Notes under the pieces: model-generated | The model's database searches: none | What the model was told of the DNA's origin: nothing | Seen by the model: only the letters and a program-made list of their open reading frames with translations | In this document: piece after piece, positions 10,025-19,959 of the stretch | Layout of the letters: each line of letters opens with the position of its first letter | How positions within the stretch are numbered: the first letter of the stretch is position 1 | Program-made: the position numbers and the translations under genes | Source: Candidatus Synoicihabitans palmerolidicus | GTDB lineage: Bacteria > Verrucomicrobiota > Verrucomicrobiia > Opitutales > Opitutaceae | Assembly: GCA_020809425.1 (NCBI GenBank) | Contig: JAGGDC010000002.1 | Coordinates: 625,841 to 689,840, forward strand | DNA: 64,000 nucleotides | Reading direction: 5' to 3'

Positions 10025-10908
10025 TCACTCAACTGACGTGCGTCCGCTGCAAAGCAGTTTACGTCGATCTTGATGCCGACGCCGAAACTCTCCCGGAGTA
10101 ATCAAGGTTATCCGCTTAAATACCACACTCATATACTCCACGTGCTCGAACCTCGCGAGTTCCGCGATGCGCTTCAACGGATATTCGGTGTCACCCAGCA
10201 GCTGTTTGATGCGATCAACCTGCACTCGCCGAATTTCCGCTTGAGGTGAGCGCCCAAAAAGCGCCGAAACTTCTTCTCCAACTGGCTCCGCGACGCCGCG
10301 GCATGCTTGAGCACTTGATCCACCGTCAATCCCTCGCACACATGCTCGCGGATGTAGCTCAGCGCCGCGGCCACATTACGGTCATCGACCGCCAATACAT
10401 CGCTGGCCTGCCGCGATACAACGCCTCGAGAATCAATTCGCATATAACTACTCTCCAACGTCTCCCCGAGCATCAACTTGTCCAATGCCTCCGTCGCCCG
10501 AAACCTCGACTGAAACGGATCCGTCGCCTCCACAAACCCATCTCGCCTCTCCCGGGCCCACGCATAGTTGGAAAATCCCGTGAACCCTACTTTGCGAAAA
10601 CCTCGCTCCATAAAGTGCTCAGCCCCCAAGTGCCCCAACGCGAGATTGTCCGGTCTGATCTTGGGCACTCCGGGAAAAGGATCCTTGTCACTCAGATCCA
10701 CCACGGGGATACCCAATTTTTCACACTCCTTGACCATGCCCGGCGTGGTGTGACGACTGATTACTCCCGACCAAGGTTTGCTCCGCAACCAGCGTGGATC
10801 GATCTCCGCTTTAGCCTCGTCGTCAATGTAGGCCTGCCACGGTCGATGCGATCGCTCGTAATGCCCGATTCCGCGCAACATCGCGGTGCATTCCTCATAA
10901 AACATCAT
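10025..10908 (-). pseudogene. XylR-like AraC-family regulator with an internal deletion and a frameshift
   Basis: The protein combines a LacI-like periplasmic-binding-protein fold (AEHFMERGFRKVGFTGF) with a C-terminal AraC helix-turn-helix (VDRIKQLLGDTEYPLKRIAELARF, then TPGEFRRRHQ), the architecture of xylose regulator XylR. The linker SRGVVSRQASDVLAVDDRNV matches the family. Between RRDGFVEA and ATEALDKLM roughly 85-90 residues that normally complete the ligand-binding domain are absent without loss of frame. A separate frameshift near 10245 cuts the HTH. It faces the TonB receptor across a 400-base divergent spacer and may have regulated it. Confidence 0.75.
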
Positions 10909-11310
10909 AAAAATCAGTAATACCTGGAGGGCGCATATTTGGGAGTAGGCCCTATTTTATCGCGAAGGCCAATCCGGCAAACTTCTCATTTCCACAGCAC
11001 CGGGTTAGTAAATTCTCATCATGTCCACATCAGCACTGTAACCTGGTTGCAACATGCCTTTAAATTACTTAATATTCTACTTATTTTAATTTTACGTAAT
11101 TTTCAATCCCCTAATTGACGAGCAATTCAGGTCCGATCGAACCTACGCCTCAAGGGTCGGCAAAATACCTCATCAGGAACACAACCGAACTCATTCCCTG
11201 CACCAGCATTTACCCCTATTCTGCGAAAGAAGCCTCATACCCTAGCGAGGCATCATCTGAAGGTTGAGCTACTCAACTGAAAGCCCCCCCCCCTAAACCA
11301 AAAAGAACCT
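10909..11310. other. Divergent intergenic region between XylR-like and TonB receptor genes
   Basis: These 402 bases lack an ORF and are visibly richer in A+T than the neighbours (for example the stretch near 11060-11105). They should hold the promoters of both divergent genes, but I see no convincing -35/-10 pair. A run of ten C (11284-11293) lies 17 bases before the receptor start codon, between the presumed promoter and the start. Confidence 0.55.
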
Positions 11311-14300
11311 ATGAGCCGCAAATACGCGAAGGCTGGCACTACCCTTGCCGCCTTGTTAATCGCTGCTACTCCACCCACGTGGGGCCAGTCAGTTTCGAAC
11401 TCAACTGAGTCCGATCTCGATGAGGAGACGATCGTGTTGTCTCCCTTCCTTGTGGAATCGTCTGAAGACGCCGATTCCTACCGTGCCAACGCGACGTTGG
11501 CCGGTACCCGCGTCCGCACCGAACTCCGTGATGTCGGCTCCGCTGTCTCTGTCATCACCGAGCAGTTCCTGACCGATACCAATTCTAGAAACGCGGCCGA
11601 CCTCCTCTCGTCTACACGACTGGCACCGAAGTCGCCGGCCAAGGCGGTAACTTCACCGGCGGTGGCGATGGCTCCGTCATCGACACCACCGCCTACACTG
11701 AGCCCGTGGCCAATACCCGGGTCCGTGGCCTCGCTTCCGCGGACAATCTGCGTGACTTCTTCCTGACCGACATCCCGTGGGACTCCTACAATGTCGGTCG
11801 CGTTGATTTGCAGCGGGGGGCCAACTCGGTCCTCTTTGGTATCGGTTCTCCCGCTGGTATTATCAACAGCTCCGTCAACACTGCGGCCTTCCCCGATAGC
11901 AATGAGGTTGAAGCCGAATTCAGCAGCTTCGGCTCCGTGCGTCTCTCCGCTGACTTCAACAAAGAGCTCATCGAAGACACCCTGGCCCTCCGGTTGTCCG
12001 TCCTCGACAACGCCAAGAATTACAAGCAGAAGCCCGCCTTCCGCGACGATCAGCGCATCTTCGTGGCGATCCGCAGTTGTTCTCTTCCGACAGCGCTCAC
12101 ACCTCCTTCCGCGCTAGTTACGAGAGCGGTGAAATCGATGGCAACAACCCGCGTCGAACGCCCCCCATCGACTCCATCTCTCCTTGGTTCGAATCCATGG
12201 GTCAGGCGACGTAGCAATATCAGGATTCCAGTGACCTCACCACCTTCGGTAACGCCAGCTACAACCCATATCTGGGTGCCGCCGGTAACCGCATCTGGGA
12301 CGGTCTCGCATCCACATTCGAGTACAATAGCCCGACGCAAACCCAAATCTTCGCCGCATCTGTCGCGAATTACCCGCAGGCACCCGACCCCGATACCCAA
12401 AACAACACCGTTAACGGGTCCTATAAGGGTATTCAAAACTACAGTTCCTATGCCAAGAACGCTCAGTTCGACGGCTACCTGATCAGCCCCTTCAAGGCCA
12501 AGTCGCTCACCATCCCACGATTTTCGACTTCTACAACAACCTTCTCGAGGGCGACAATAAGCGTAACTGGAACGAGTTCGACGCCATGAACTTGAACCTG
12601 TCTCAAACGTTCTTCGACGATCGTCTCGGGTTCGAAATCGCTTACGACGACCAAGACTCGGAATGGGGATACCAAAACGCCATCGCCGGTGATGCCGCCG
12701 CCATCTCGGTCGACATCATGGAAACCTTCGCCGACGGTTCCGCCAATCCAAACGTGGGTCGCCCCATGGTTATCTCATGGGCGGGGGCTCCGCCGGTTCC
12801 GACTACATCAATCGCACCCGCGAGACCGTCCGTCTCACCGGCTTCGGTAAGTTCGCCTTCTCCGACGTCATGGACCGCGATTCCACCTTGGCCAAAATTC
12901 TTGGTAACCACAACTTCACCGCCGCCTACACGGATTACGACGAAGAAACTGAGAGTCTCAACTGGACCAACTGGTACGTCAGCGAGGGCTACACTCCGAT
13001 GACCGGCATCGCCGTTGGTCAAGCGGGTCGCGACATCACCCCGATCATTTACCTCGGCGGAGATCTGCGTGGCACCTCCTCCACCGCCGGCCTCAATCTG
13101 CCACGCGTGTCCGCTCCCATTATCGCTCAGAGCGGCACCGTGGGACAATGGGACACGACCATCGCTGGCTTCCGCACCTACGAGATGCCGGTCATCAACC
13201 CATCTCAGGATGATGGGCCTTACACCAATGCCACGCACACCTCTCAGAACATTGAGTCGCAAGTGGCAGTGTGGCAGGGTTTCCTGTTCGGCGGCAATGT
13301 CGTCCCCATGATCGGCTGGCGCAAAGACACCGCGACCGCGCTCAGTGCCGGCACGCCATCCAAGACCCCCGGCATCGTGACCAACATCAATGACCCGGAA
13401 GTCCGCCTGCCCACAAACGAAGCAGACGCAATCAACGGTCACTCGTGGAACACCGTCGAAGGTGAAACCAACACCTACAGTCTGGTCGTTCACATGCCCC
13501 ACTCCGTTATGGACAAGCTGCCAGGTGGCCTCGGTTTCTCGATGTTCTACAACCGGTCCGAGAACTTCCAACCCGACGCCTCCCGCAAGGATATCCTCGG
13601 CGTCGCGATTCCAGCTCCGGCCGGCAAGACCAAGGACTATAGTTTCACCATCAGCGCCTTCGACAACAAGCTCCTCCTCAAGGTCAATCGCTACGAAACA
13701 TCCGTCACCAACGCGACCTTGGCCAACGAGTTGGGTCATTCCTACCTCATCGGTGCCGGCGAGGCTTGGGGCCAAGCCGCCGCCTACCACCTCGGTCAAG
13801 ATGACGGTATCTGGCCCGGAGACGGCAACTTCGGCACGACTTCCTCCGGCCAAACCTTGCGCTAGCAGCCAGCTGACGATCCCACCAATCACGTGATCAC
13901 AGGCGACAACAGCTCGCCCTACACGCAGGCCGCCATCGATGCCCAATACGCCATTCAAAAGGCCTCGACCGATGATCGGCTCGCCAACCAACTCCCCACC
14001 GAATTCGTTCAGGCTTGGGGCATGGATGGCTACGCCACCGGCAGCGGTAGCTGGTCCCAAAACTCCGTCGCCGTCACCGGTGACTCCCTCTCCAAGGTCA
14101 CGGAGTTCGAACTCGTTGCCAATTCCATTAGAGGACTGGATATCGCGTTCAATGCCTCCAAGACCGACGCGCGTCGTCCCAACCTCGCCGCTTCCTACTC
14201 GGAGTGGATCAACAAGCGTTGGGAAGACTACCAAGGTCCGATGGGCGACATGCGCCTCTGGGGTAATGGCAACTGGGCCCTGCAAGAGGGTTCCGGCGGC

Positions 14301-14744
14301 ACCGTTCGCGACAAGTTCAACAACGAAGTCATTCCGAGCTACCAGCTCGCCCTCGCGCTCAATAACAGCGCCGTGGCCGAGCTTCGCCCTTGGCGCTTCA
14401 ACACCACCGCGAACTACACCTTCCAAGAAGGTATGTTCAAGGGCGCCAATGTCGGCATGAGCTACCGCTGGCAGTACAAGCAGGTCATCGGCTTCGGGCT
14501 CAACGATACCCTCGACGGTTACGACATCACCAACAAGCACTTCGGTCCATCCGACGACGCCATCGATTTGTGGGTCGGCTACGAAAAACAGATCACCGAA
14601 CGCATTAAATGGCGTGGTCAGTTGAACATTCGTAATCTTTTCGCGATCAAGGATCTGATCCCAGTCACTGCCCAGCCAGACGGCAGCCCGGGTACCTACC
14701 GAATCCCGGAACCGCGCACGATCGCGTTTACGAACACGTTCTAA
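11311..14744 (+). pseudogene. TonB-dependent outer membrane receptor, multiply disrupted
   Basis: The start at 11311 gives a signal peptide ending near WGQS, then the DEETIVLSPFLVESSED segment typical of Opitutaceae receptors. The plug follows (NTRVRGLAS, VDLQRGANSVLFGIGSPAG), then a long beta-barrel ending in Phe (RTIAFTNTF). About 1140 codons are recognisable. Frames change near 11610, 12065, 12525 and 12780. There are in-frame TAG stops in QAT-stop-QYQDSS (near 12210) and TLR-stop-QPADDP (13863-13865), both explicable as CAG to TAG. Such receptors import siderophores or glycans using TonB energy; the substrate is unknown. The number of lesions argues for a true pseudogene. Confidence 0.88.
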
Positions 14745-14784
14745 ACGGACCTCTCAGTTTCAGAGCAATCTGAGCATCATGACG

Positions 14785-14812
14785 CCGGCGGCCTTCGGGC
14801 CGCCGGTTTTTT
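14785..14812 (+). terminator. Rho-independent terminator of the TonB receptor gene
   Basis: A perfect 9-bp stem CCGGCGGCC/GGCCGCCGG with a TTCG tetraloop is followed by six T, 40 bases after the receptor stop codon. It remains intact although the gene has decayed. Confidence 0.93.
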
Positions 14813-15030
14813 GGGGGGTGATCCCCAACAGAACTCGCCAACCGAAAAATCATACTCCCCTAGCCTTCGGTTTACCGCCCTCTCCAGACACAAAAACGCC
14901 GGTCGTATCTTTCAGAAACCTTCACACAGGGTGGTGTATGTGATTTGTGGCGAAGATTTGAGCGAAACGACCGGCTTTGCCTTAACTATCGGCACAACTC
15001 CGAACCACCTTTACCCGATTTTTACCATTT

Positions 15031-15639
15031 TTACTCCCGCCAAGTGAAGGCATGACACAGAGCTACTCCCGCCGCATCCGCTTCATCCGCAGCCAAGGTG
15101 CGACCATGGCCCAACAGACTCATTACCGTGCGCGCCATCTGTTCCTTACTCGCGCGTCCCGCTCCGACCACCGCCTGCTTCACGCGCAACGGAGCATACT
15201 CAAACACCGGCAGCTCGTGCAGCGCCACCGCCGCAATCGCCACACCTCGCGCCGCCCCCAAAATCTGCGCCGTCTGAAAATTCTGCACGTAAATTGTCTG
15301 CTCAAAGGCCACGTGTTTGATTTGAAAATCCTCCACAAATGACGTCATCGCCCGGTGGATTTCGGCCAATGCCTCCGCCATCGGTCGTTTGGGGGCCACC
15401 TTGACCGTTACACACCGCAGTAACACCGGTTGGCGCTTCGGGACAAAATCGATCAAGGCCAGTCCCGTGCCCCGCAGCGAAGAATCCACCCCCAACACCT
15501 GCCCCGAATACGGAGTGCGTTGCATATTGGGCAACGCCTGCGGAGTTGCCCCTATGCGCTGCGCCGACGCGGAAGCCGCCGGCACCTCTTTGCCCGCTAG
15601 TTTCGCCGCCCACATATCTCGCACCGTCATTCGCGCCAT
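15031..15639 (-). CDS. ruvC: Holliday junction endonuclease RuvC
   Basis: The protein has 202 residues. Motifs in order are GVDSSLRGTG (first catalytic Asp), VAFEQTIYVQN (catalytic Glu), and the C-terminal DEADAAGVALCHA (last acidic pair). RuvC cuts Holliday junctions symmetrically in concert with RuvAB. An N-terminal extension of about 45 residues precedes the core and is longer than in E. coli RuvC (173 residues). No ruvA or ruvB is adjacent. The gene is intact. Confidence 0.92.
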   Translation of the reverse strand: MARMTVRDMWAAKLAGKEVPAASASAQRIGATPQALPNMQRTPYSGQVLGVDSSLRGTGLALIDFVPKRQPVLLRCVTVKVAPKRPMAEALAEIHRAMTSFVEDFQIKHVAFEQTIYVQNFQTAQILGAARGVAIAAVALHELPVFEYAPLRVKQAVVGAGRASKEQMARTVMSLLGHGRTLAADEADAAGVALCHAFTWRE

Positions 15640-15780
15640 AATTTCAAACCAAGTTTAACCAACCCTCCTCTCGCTTAAAACCCCTAACTTCCTCTTTCTA
15701 CACATCCACGCCTCCCACACCGGCCGGCCAGAGCAACTCTCCGTCTCCATCCGCCGAACCAAGCTCCCCCGCCCGCTCTT

Positions 15781-16518
15781 TTAACAAAGCAGCTTCACCC
15801 CAGCCACCGCGCTCAACCACAACGCCAGATTTTCGAACAAACGCTGATCAATCCTCTTCAGTAACGTCCTCCCGATCAGCGCCCCTCCAAACCCCGCGGG
15901 CGCCAGAACCAAATTGTTCGTAAAACTCCCCGTATTGATCAGCCCCAAATCCATCATAAACGGTACCTTGAACAAGTTGATCAAAAAGAAAAACACCGCG
16001 CTCGTGCCCATAAATTCCATTTTGGGCAACCGCATCGCCAACAAATAGATCGCCATCAACGGTCCCGCCGCATTCGCCACCAACGTCGTAAACCCGGCCA
16101 GCACGCCGATCATCGCGGCAAACCCCATTTCCGCCGTCACCTCCGCCCCTGCCCCCGCCTTACGCCGCCGCCAAAGATGCAGCCCCACCATGACGATCAC
16201 GATTGCTCCAATGATCAAACTCGCTTGCCGGTCATCGATCCGCCCCATCGCCAACCACCCCAGAATCACTCCACCCGCCGTCCACGGAAACAACCGCACC
16301 AGATGCCTCCACTGGGTGTGCGTCCGATAAGATTTCACCGCCACCAAATCGCCACAGATCAGCAACGGCAGCACAAACCCACTCGCCTCCCGCGCCGGAA
16401 TGATGTTCGCAAAAATCGTCACCGAGACCATGCCGAGCCCCCCGATCGCCGTCTTCGACAACCCAATAAACATCGCGGCAAACATCACCAAACCCCCCTG
16501 CCAAAGCTCGAGGTTCAT
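15781..16518 (-). CDS. TauE/SafE (TSUP) family permease
   Basis: This protein has 245 residues and about seven or eight hydrophobic segments. It opens with MFAAMFIGLSKTAIGGLGMV, and the second repeat includes GVLAGFTTLVANAAGPLMAI. These two inverted half-repeats are characteristic of the 4-toluene-sulfonate uptake permease family, which exports or imports sulfite and sulfonates across the inner membrane. The substrate cannot be read from sequence. The gene is intact, with a 260-base gap from ruvC (15640-15780 holds no gene). Confidence 0.85.
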   Translation of the reverse strand: MNLELWQGGLVMFAAMFIGLSKTAIGGLGMVSVTIFANIIPAREASGFVLPLLICGDLVAVKSYRTHTQWRHLVRLFPWTAGGVILGWLAMGRIDDRQASLIIGAIVIVMVGLHLWRRRKAGAGAEVTAEMGFAAMIGVLAGFTTLVANAAGPLMAIYLLAMRLPKMEFMGTSAVFFFLINLFKVPFMMDLGLINTGSFTNNLVLAPAGFGGALIGRTLLKRIDQRLFENLALWLSAVAGVKLLC

Positions 16519-16576
16519 TCAACTAACCCCCTCGGCGCGTATTCCGTCATCGTCCTGAAATTTAACGTGTCCTCGA

Positions 16577-17667
16577 TCATTGGATCCCATCTGGAGCGGA
16601 AAACCCACCGTTCTCCACCCGAAACACCTGCCAATTGCCCAACGTTGAATCAGGTGTCGTCGTCCCGGTCGCGATGACCTGGGCTTCCTTCGGCACCGCC
16701 GACCAAAACCGTTCCCTCCGCAAGGGGTCCAACTCCCCCCCAGACATCGTCCGCCAACAACACCGGTTGCACAGCCCCGTCTCGCCCGAAACCATGCCGC
16801 TTGCGCCAGCCTCAACGACAGCACCAACGCTCGCTATTGCCCTTCCGAAGCAAAGTCCTTCGCCGGGCGTGCATGCAGCGTGAAATCAAAATCATCGCGG
16901 TGCGGCCCACTTCCCGTCGACCGCATGATCAGATCCCGCCGCCGTCCACTCGCAAACTTATCCTTCAACACCTGCGCTGTGCCCGCCCGCACATCTGCCA
17001 CATAGGCAAAGCCGACGGGCTCCGCATGATCCGCAATGTGGGCATAAGCGTTCGTCAGCGATTTCGCCAACTCGCTCAACGCCGTCTCCCGCGCCTGCAC
17101 CAGCAACACCCCGTGCTCCGCCATCACCTGCTCAAACGCCTCAAACTGCGCCACGTCACCATCCCGCTTAAGCAACGCATTCCGTTCCGCCATCGCTCGA
17201 TGATAACCTTGCAACGCCCGAAAATACCCCGCGTCTGTCGCCGCCAACGTCATATCCAACCACTTCCTCCGGGCTCCGGACGACCCTCGCACCAACAGCT
17301 GGTCCTGCGATGAAAATACCACCGTCGGAAATCGCCCGATCATCTCCGCCAACCGCCCCACTTTCGTCGCCTCCAACCACACTTCCTTCACCCCGGGGCG
17401 CAACTTGATGGTCAACCGTGACGGTCCTTCCTCCTCGTGGTTCAATTCACACGCGATCGCCGCCTCCGTCTGCCCATGCGCCATCAACGTCTTCACATCG
17501 GCCGAACGAAAAGACCGCAACGCCGTGATAAATCCCGCCGCCTCCAACAAATTCGTTTTCCCCTGCCCATTCGGGCCCAGCAAGAACTGCAGTCGCCCTT
17601 CAAACTCCCACCGCGCCCTCGCAATGTTGCGAAACTGCTGCAAAGCTATGCTTCGGATCTGCATCAA
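16577..17667 (-). pseudogene. recF: DNA repair ATPase RecF, frameshifted near the C-terminus
   Basis: The first 277 residues are clear RecF: IRSIALQQFRNIARA, Walker A GPNGQGKTN, FSSQDQLLVRG, and [11 protein letters not shown]. The frame is lost at FASEGQ (near 16834). In other frames the expected [15 protein letters not shown], Walker B region [13 protein letters not shown] and terminal [10 protein letters not shown] follow, so the tail is present but split by at least two indels; one sits in a run of seven C (16735-16741). Full length would be about 360 residues, normal for RecF. RecF loads RecA at gaps. Loss may be real or an assembly error at homopolymers. Confidence 0.85.
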
Positions 17668-18106
17668 CAGGAGAAAATGAATAAAACGATTTTAAACACG
17701 GCCGCATACGCATGAACACAGATTCAGAGCCGCGGGGCACGGAGTTTTTCCTGCCAATCATACCAATCCCCCCACCGCCACTCTCGCACCCATTTTCACT
17801 TTCTCCATCGCCCCTCCGTCTGCGCGCATTCGGTCCCCGAAGCCACCCGCGTCCACCCCGCGTCCTTCCGCGGCTATCCACGTCCTTCCACATCTATCCA
17901 CGTCCATCCGCGACTAAAAAACCAGCCGCCCACCCCACTCTCGCCACCTCCCCCTCAACCACGCCCCAAACTTTAACCAATATGGTTAAAATTCTCCGAG
18001 CTCAGCCCCTTCATCACCGTTTCCCACCCCTTCTCCGTCCACCAACCTTCAGTACGCAGCCTATTGGAGAAGCCCTTCTTCCATAATTAGTTAACGTACT
18101 TAATGC
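17668..18106. other. Non-coding spacer upstream of recF
   Basis: These 439 bases contain no coding signal on either strand. A short 20-base direct repeat lies near its middle (see separate entry). The remainder is C-rich sequence without a recognisable RNA, and I see no convincing promoter. Confidence 0.5.
17853..17919. repeat. Short 20-base direct repeat
   Basis: Two adjacent units begin CTATCCACGTCC (17873-17892 and 17893-17912), with a partial, diverged unit CGCGTCCTTCCGCGG just before. The unit number is too low and there are no spacers, so this is not a CRISPR array. The function is unknown. Confidence 0.5.
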
Positions 18107-19252
18107 CTACGGGCTGACCACGTTGTCGGCTGGTTTGAGCTCTGCCGCCACAGCCACCAACGCATTCGCCAACTCCAACCACTGCGTTGGCGTTGTCTCC
18201 CATCCCGCACTGACTCGAATCGTCCGGCGAATTTCATCAGCCGAATACCCCATCGCCGCCAACACATGTGATGGCGCCGCCTTCCCACTCGCACACGCCG
18301 AGCCTGTCGAAACTTCCACCTGGCGCTTATCTAATCGCGTCACCCAGCGTGTATTGTCGCCGTGGGGCATCACCAGGGACACCGTATTCCATAAACGATC
18401 CATCGGTCCGGCCACCACGTTTACCCCGACCAGTCGGCGCGTCATTTCCTGCTCAAACGCTTCTCGCGTGCGCAGCTTTTCACTCTCGTGCAACACCTTG
18501 CTCTGCTCGGCCTCCAACAGCGCCGCCACCATCGCCGCAATCCCGGGAAAATCCTCCGTGCCTCCGCGTTGTCCCGCCTCCTGCCCGCCGCCGCGACGCA
18601 TGACCAATCCATTCTCGGCTGCCGGTCGTAACATGAAACCGACGCCCTTCGGTCCACCCAATTTGTGAGCCGTACCTACCACCCACCCGGCTTCACCCAA
18701 ACCGTGCGCCGGCAGCTTGCCCAACCACTGACTGGCATCGCAGACCATTTCCGCGCCCGCCGCCTGACACTTGGCCGCGATCTTTTCCCACGGTTGCACC
18801 ACCCCCGTTTCATTGTTGGCCGCCATCACCACCACGACTTTCGCTCCGTCCGCCAATGCCTCATCCACGCGCTCCATCACGACCTGTCCGCCTCGATTGG
18901 CAGGTAAACTCACCACTTGCGAGGATTCGCAATAACTGCCCACCGCCCCCCACATACAGGGATGTTCCGTCACACTCACCGCGATTTTTGCCGTCTCGCC
19001 CCATCGCTCTGACAAGTGCTGCATGATCGCATTCGTCGCTTCCGTGGCCCCTCCCGTAAACACCACTCGCTCCGGCTTGCATCCCATCACCAGAGCCACT
19101 TTCTCCCGGGCGGCCTGCAACCGTAATCCCACCCGCACTCCGGCGCGGTGCGGACTCGACGCATTCTGCCACACCTCCGCCTGCGCTTTCAGCCACGCTT
19201 CTTGCGCAACAGGACTTAAAAGCGTGGTCGCATTATGATCGAAATAGGGCAC
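18107..19252 (-). CDS. Cysteine desulfurase, NifS/IscS family
   Basis: This protein has 381 residues from GTG 19252. It is a PLP-dependent class V aminotransferase fold: YFDHNATTLLSP at the N-terminus, AANNETGVVQPW, the PLP Lys in GTAHKLGGPKG, and the catalytic loop Cys in STGSACASG. It removes sulfur from cysteine as a persulfide for Fe-S clusters or tRNA thiolation. No IscU, Suf or ThiI partner lies nearby, so the client pathway is unclear. The frame is intact. Confidence 0.92.
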   Translation of the reverse strand: MPYFDHNATTLLSPVAQEAWLKAQAEVWQNASSPHRAGVRVGLRLQAAREKVALVMGCKPERVVFTGGATEATNAIMQHLSERWGETAKIAVSVTEHPCMWGAVGSYCESSQVVSLPANRGGQVVMERVDEALADGAKVVVVMAANNETGVVQPWEKIAAKCQAAGAEMVCDASQWLGKLPAHGLGEAGWVVGTAHKLGGPKGVGFMLRPAAENGLVMRRGGGQEAGQRGGTEDFPGIAAMVAALLEAEQSKVLHESEKLRTREAFEQEMTRRLVGVNVVAGPMDRLWNTVSLVMPHGDNTRWVTRLDKRQVEVSTGSACASGKAAPSHVLAAMGYSADEIRRTIRVSAGWETTPTQWLELANALVAVAAELKPADNVVSP

Positions 19253-19329
19253 GGGCTACCACCGTGCCGAGGCACGCCTCCCGAGCAAGTCCGCAAAGCC
19301 GATCCCTCCGCCCGCCTCTTTCCCTCCAC

Positions 19330-19959
19330 CTACGGCGTGGGCAGTTCGTGCTGATAGATGTCCCACCCCTCCAACAAACCATGCAGCACGCGATTCCCCA
19401 CACGATGCGCGGCATCCAGAGATGGGATGTAAGCGGAATAGCCCGGTCCCAATTTCTCCCCACTCAGACTTTCGGCGGCATCATCTCCAGGCCACTGCAT
19501 GGAAAAACTACTGGCCGTGCGTAGGACGAGCATGCGTTTCACCTCTGCTTTTCCCGCCCGGTCCAACCATAACAACGAACCATAAGTCCCGGTGTCCTCC
19601 ATCGCACTGGTCACAAACTCCCCTTCCCCATCCGTAAAATACTTTACCCACTCGTTGGCCCACTCGTTGAGAATCTCACCGTGCCAATATGTCATCGCCG
19701 CCAATTGGTCACCTTTGAGCACAAACGGAGGGCGCTGCGCGTTCGGATACCCTGCATACAGGGCCCGACGTTTTTGGATGGCTGCGGTGTCCTGCAGCTC
19801 CGTGTCCTTGGTGAGCTGATAGGCCCACTCCACGAGCGAGGGGACGAGGCGATAGGCTTGCCCCTTCGCTGCGATCCACCGGCGCCTGGTAGGGATAGGT
19901 CTTACGCAACGGAATGTATCCTGTAGTCCAACCTTTGGGCACTTCGCGAAAGTCTATTT
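19330..19959 (-). pseudogene. NUP-family purine nucleoside permease, 5' end lost to IS copy B
   Basis: The C-terminal 167 residues (LVEWAYQLTKD, AAMTYWHGEILNEWANEWV, SAMEDTGTYGSLL, VLRTASSFSMQWPG) match the NUP family of purine nucleoside permeases as I know it. Upstream, in a different frame, FREVPKGWTTGYIPLRK extends the match to about 19959, where IS copy B begins. The gene is thus truncated by the insertion and also has a frameshift near 19860. The signal peptide and N-terminal half are missing from this window. Confidence 0.7.

Noticed and set aside
12180..12200. GGTTCGAATCC, a sequence like a tRNA T-loop
   Set aside because: It lies inside the TonB receptor frame (WFESMG) and there is no acceptor stem, anticodon arm or CCA-proximal pairing around it.
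12642..14540. Long 632-codon minus-strand open frame
   Set aside because: It is antisense to the TonB receptor, has a composition of reversed barrel codons, and shows no protein motif.
17853..17919. CRISPR-like direct repeats
   Set aside because: There are only two adjacent units and no spacers, and no cas gene in the window.
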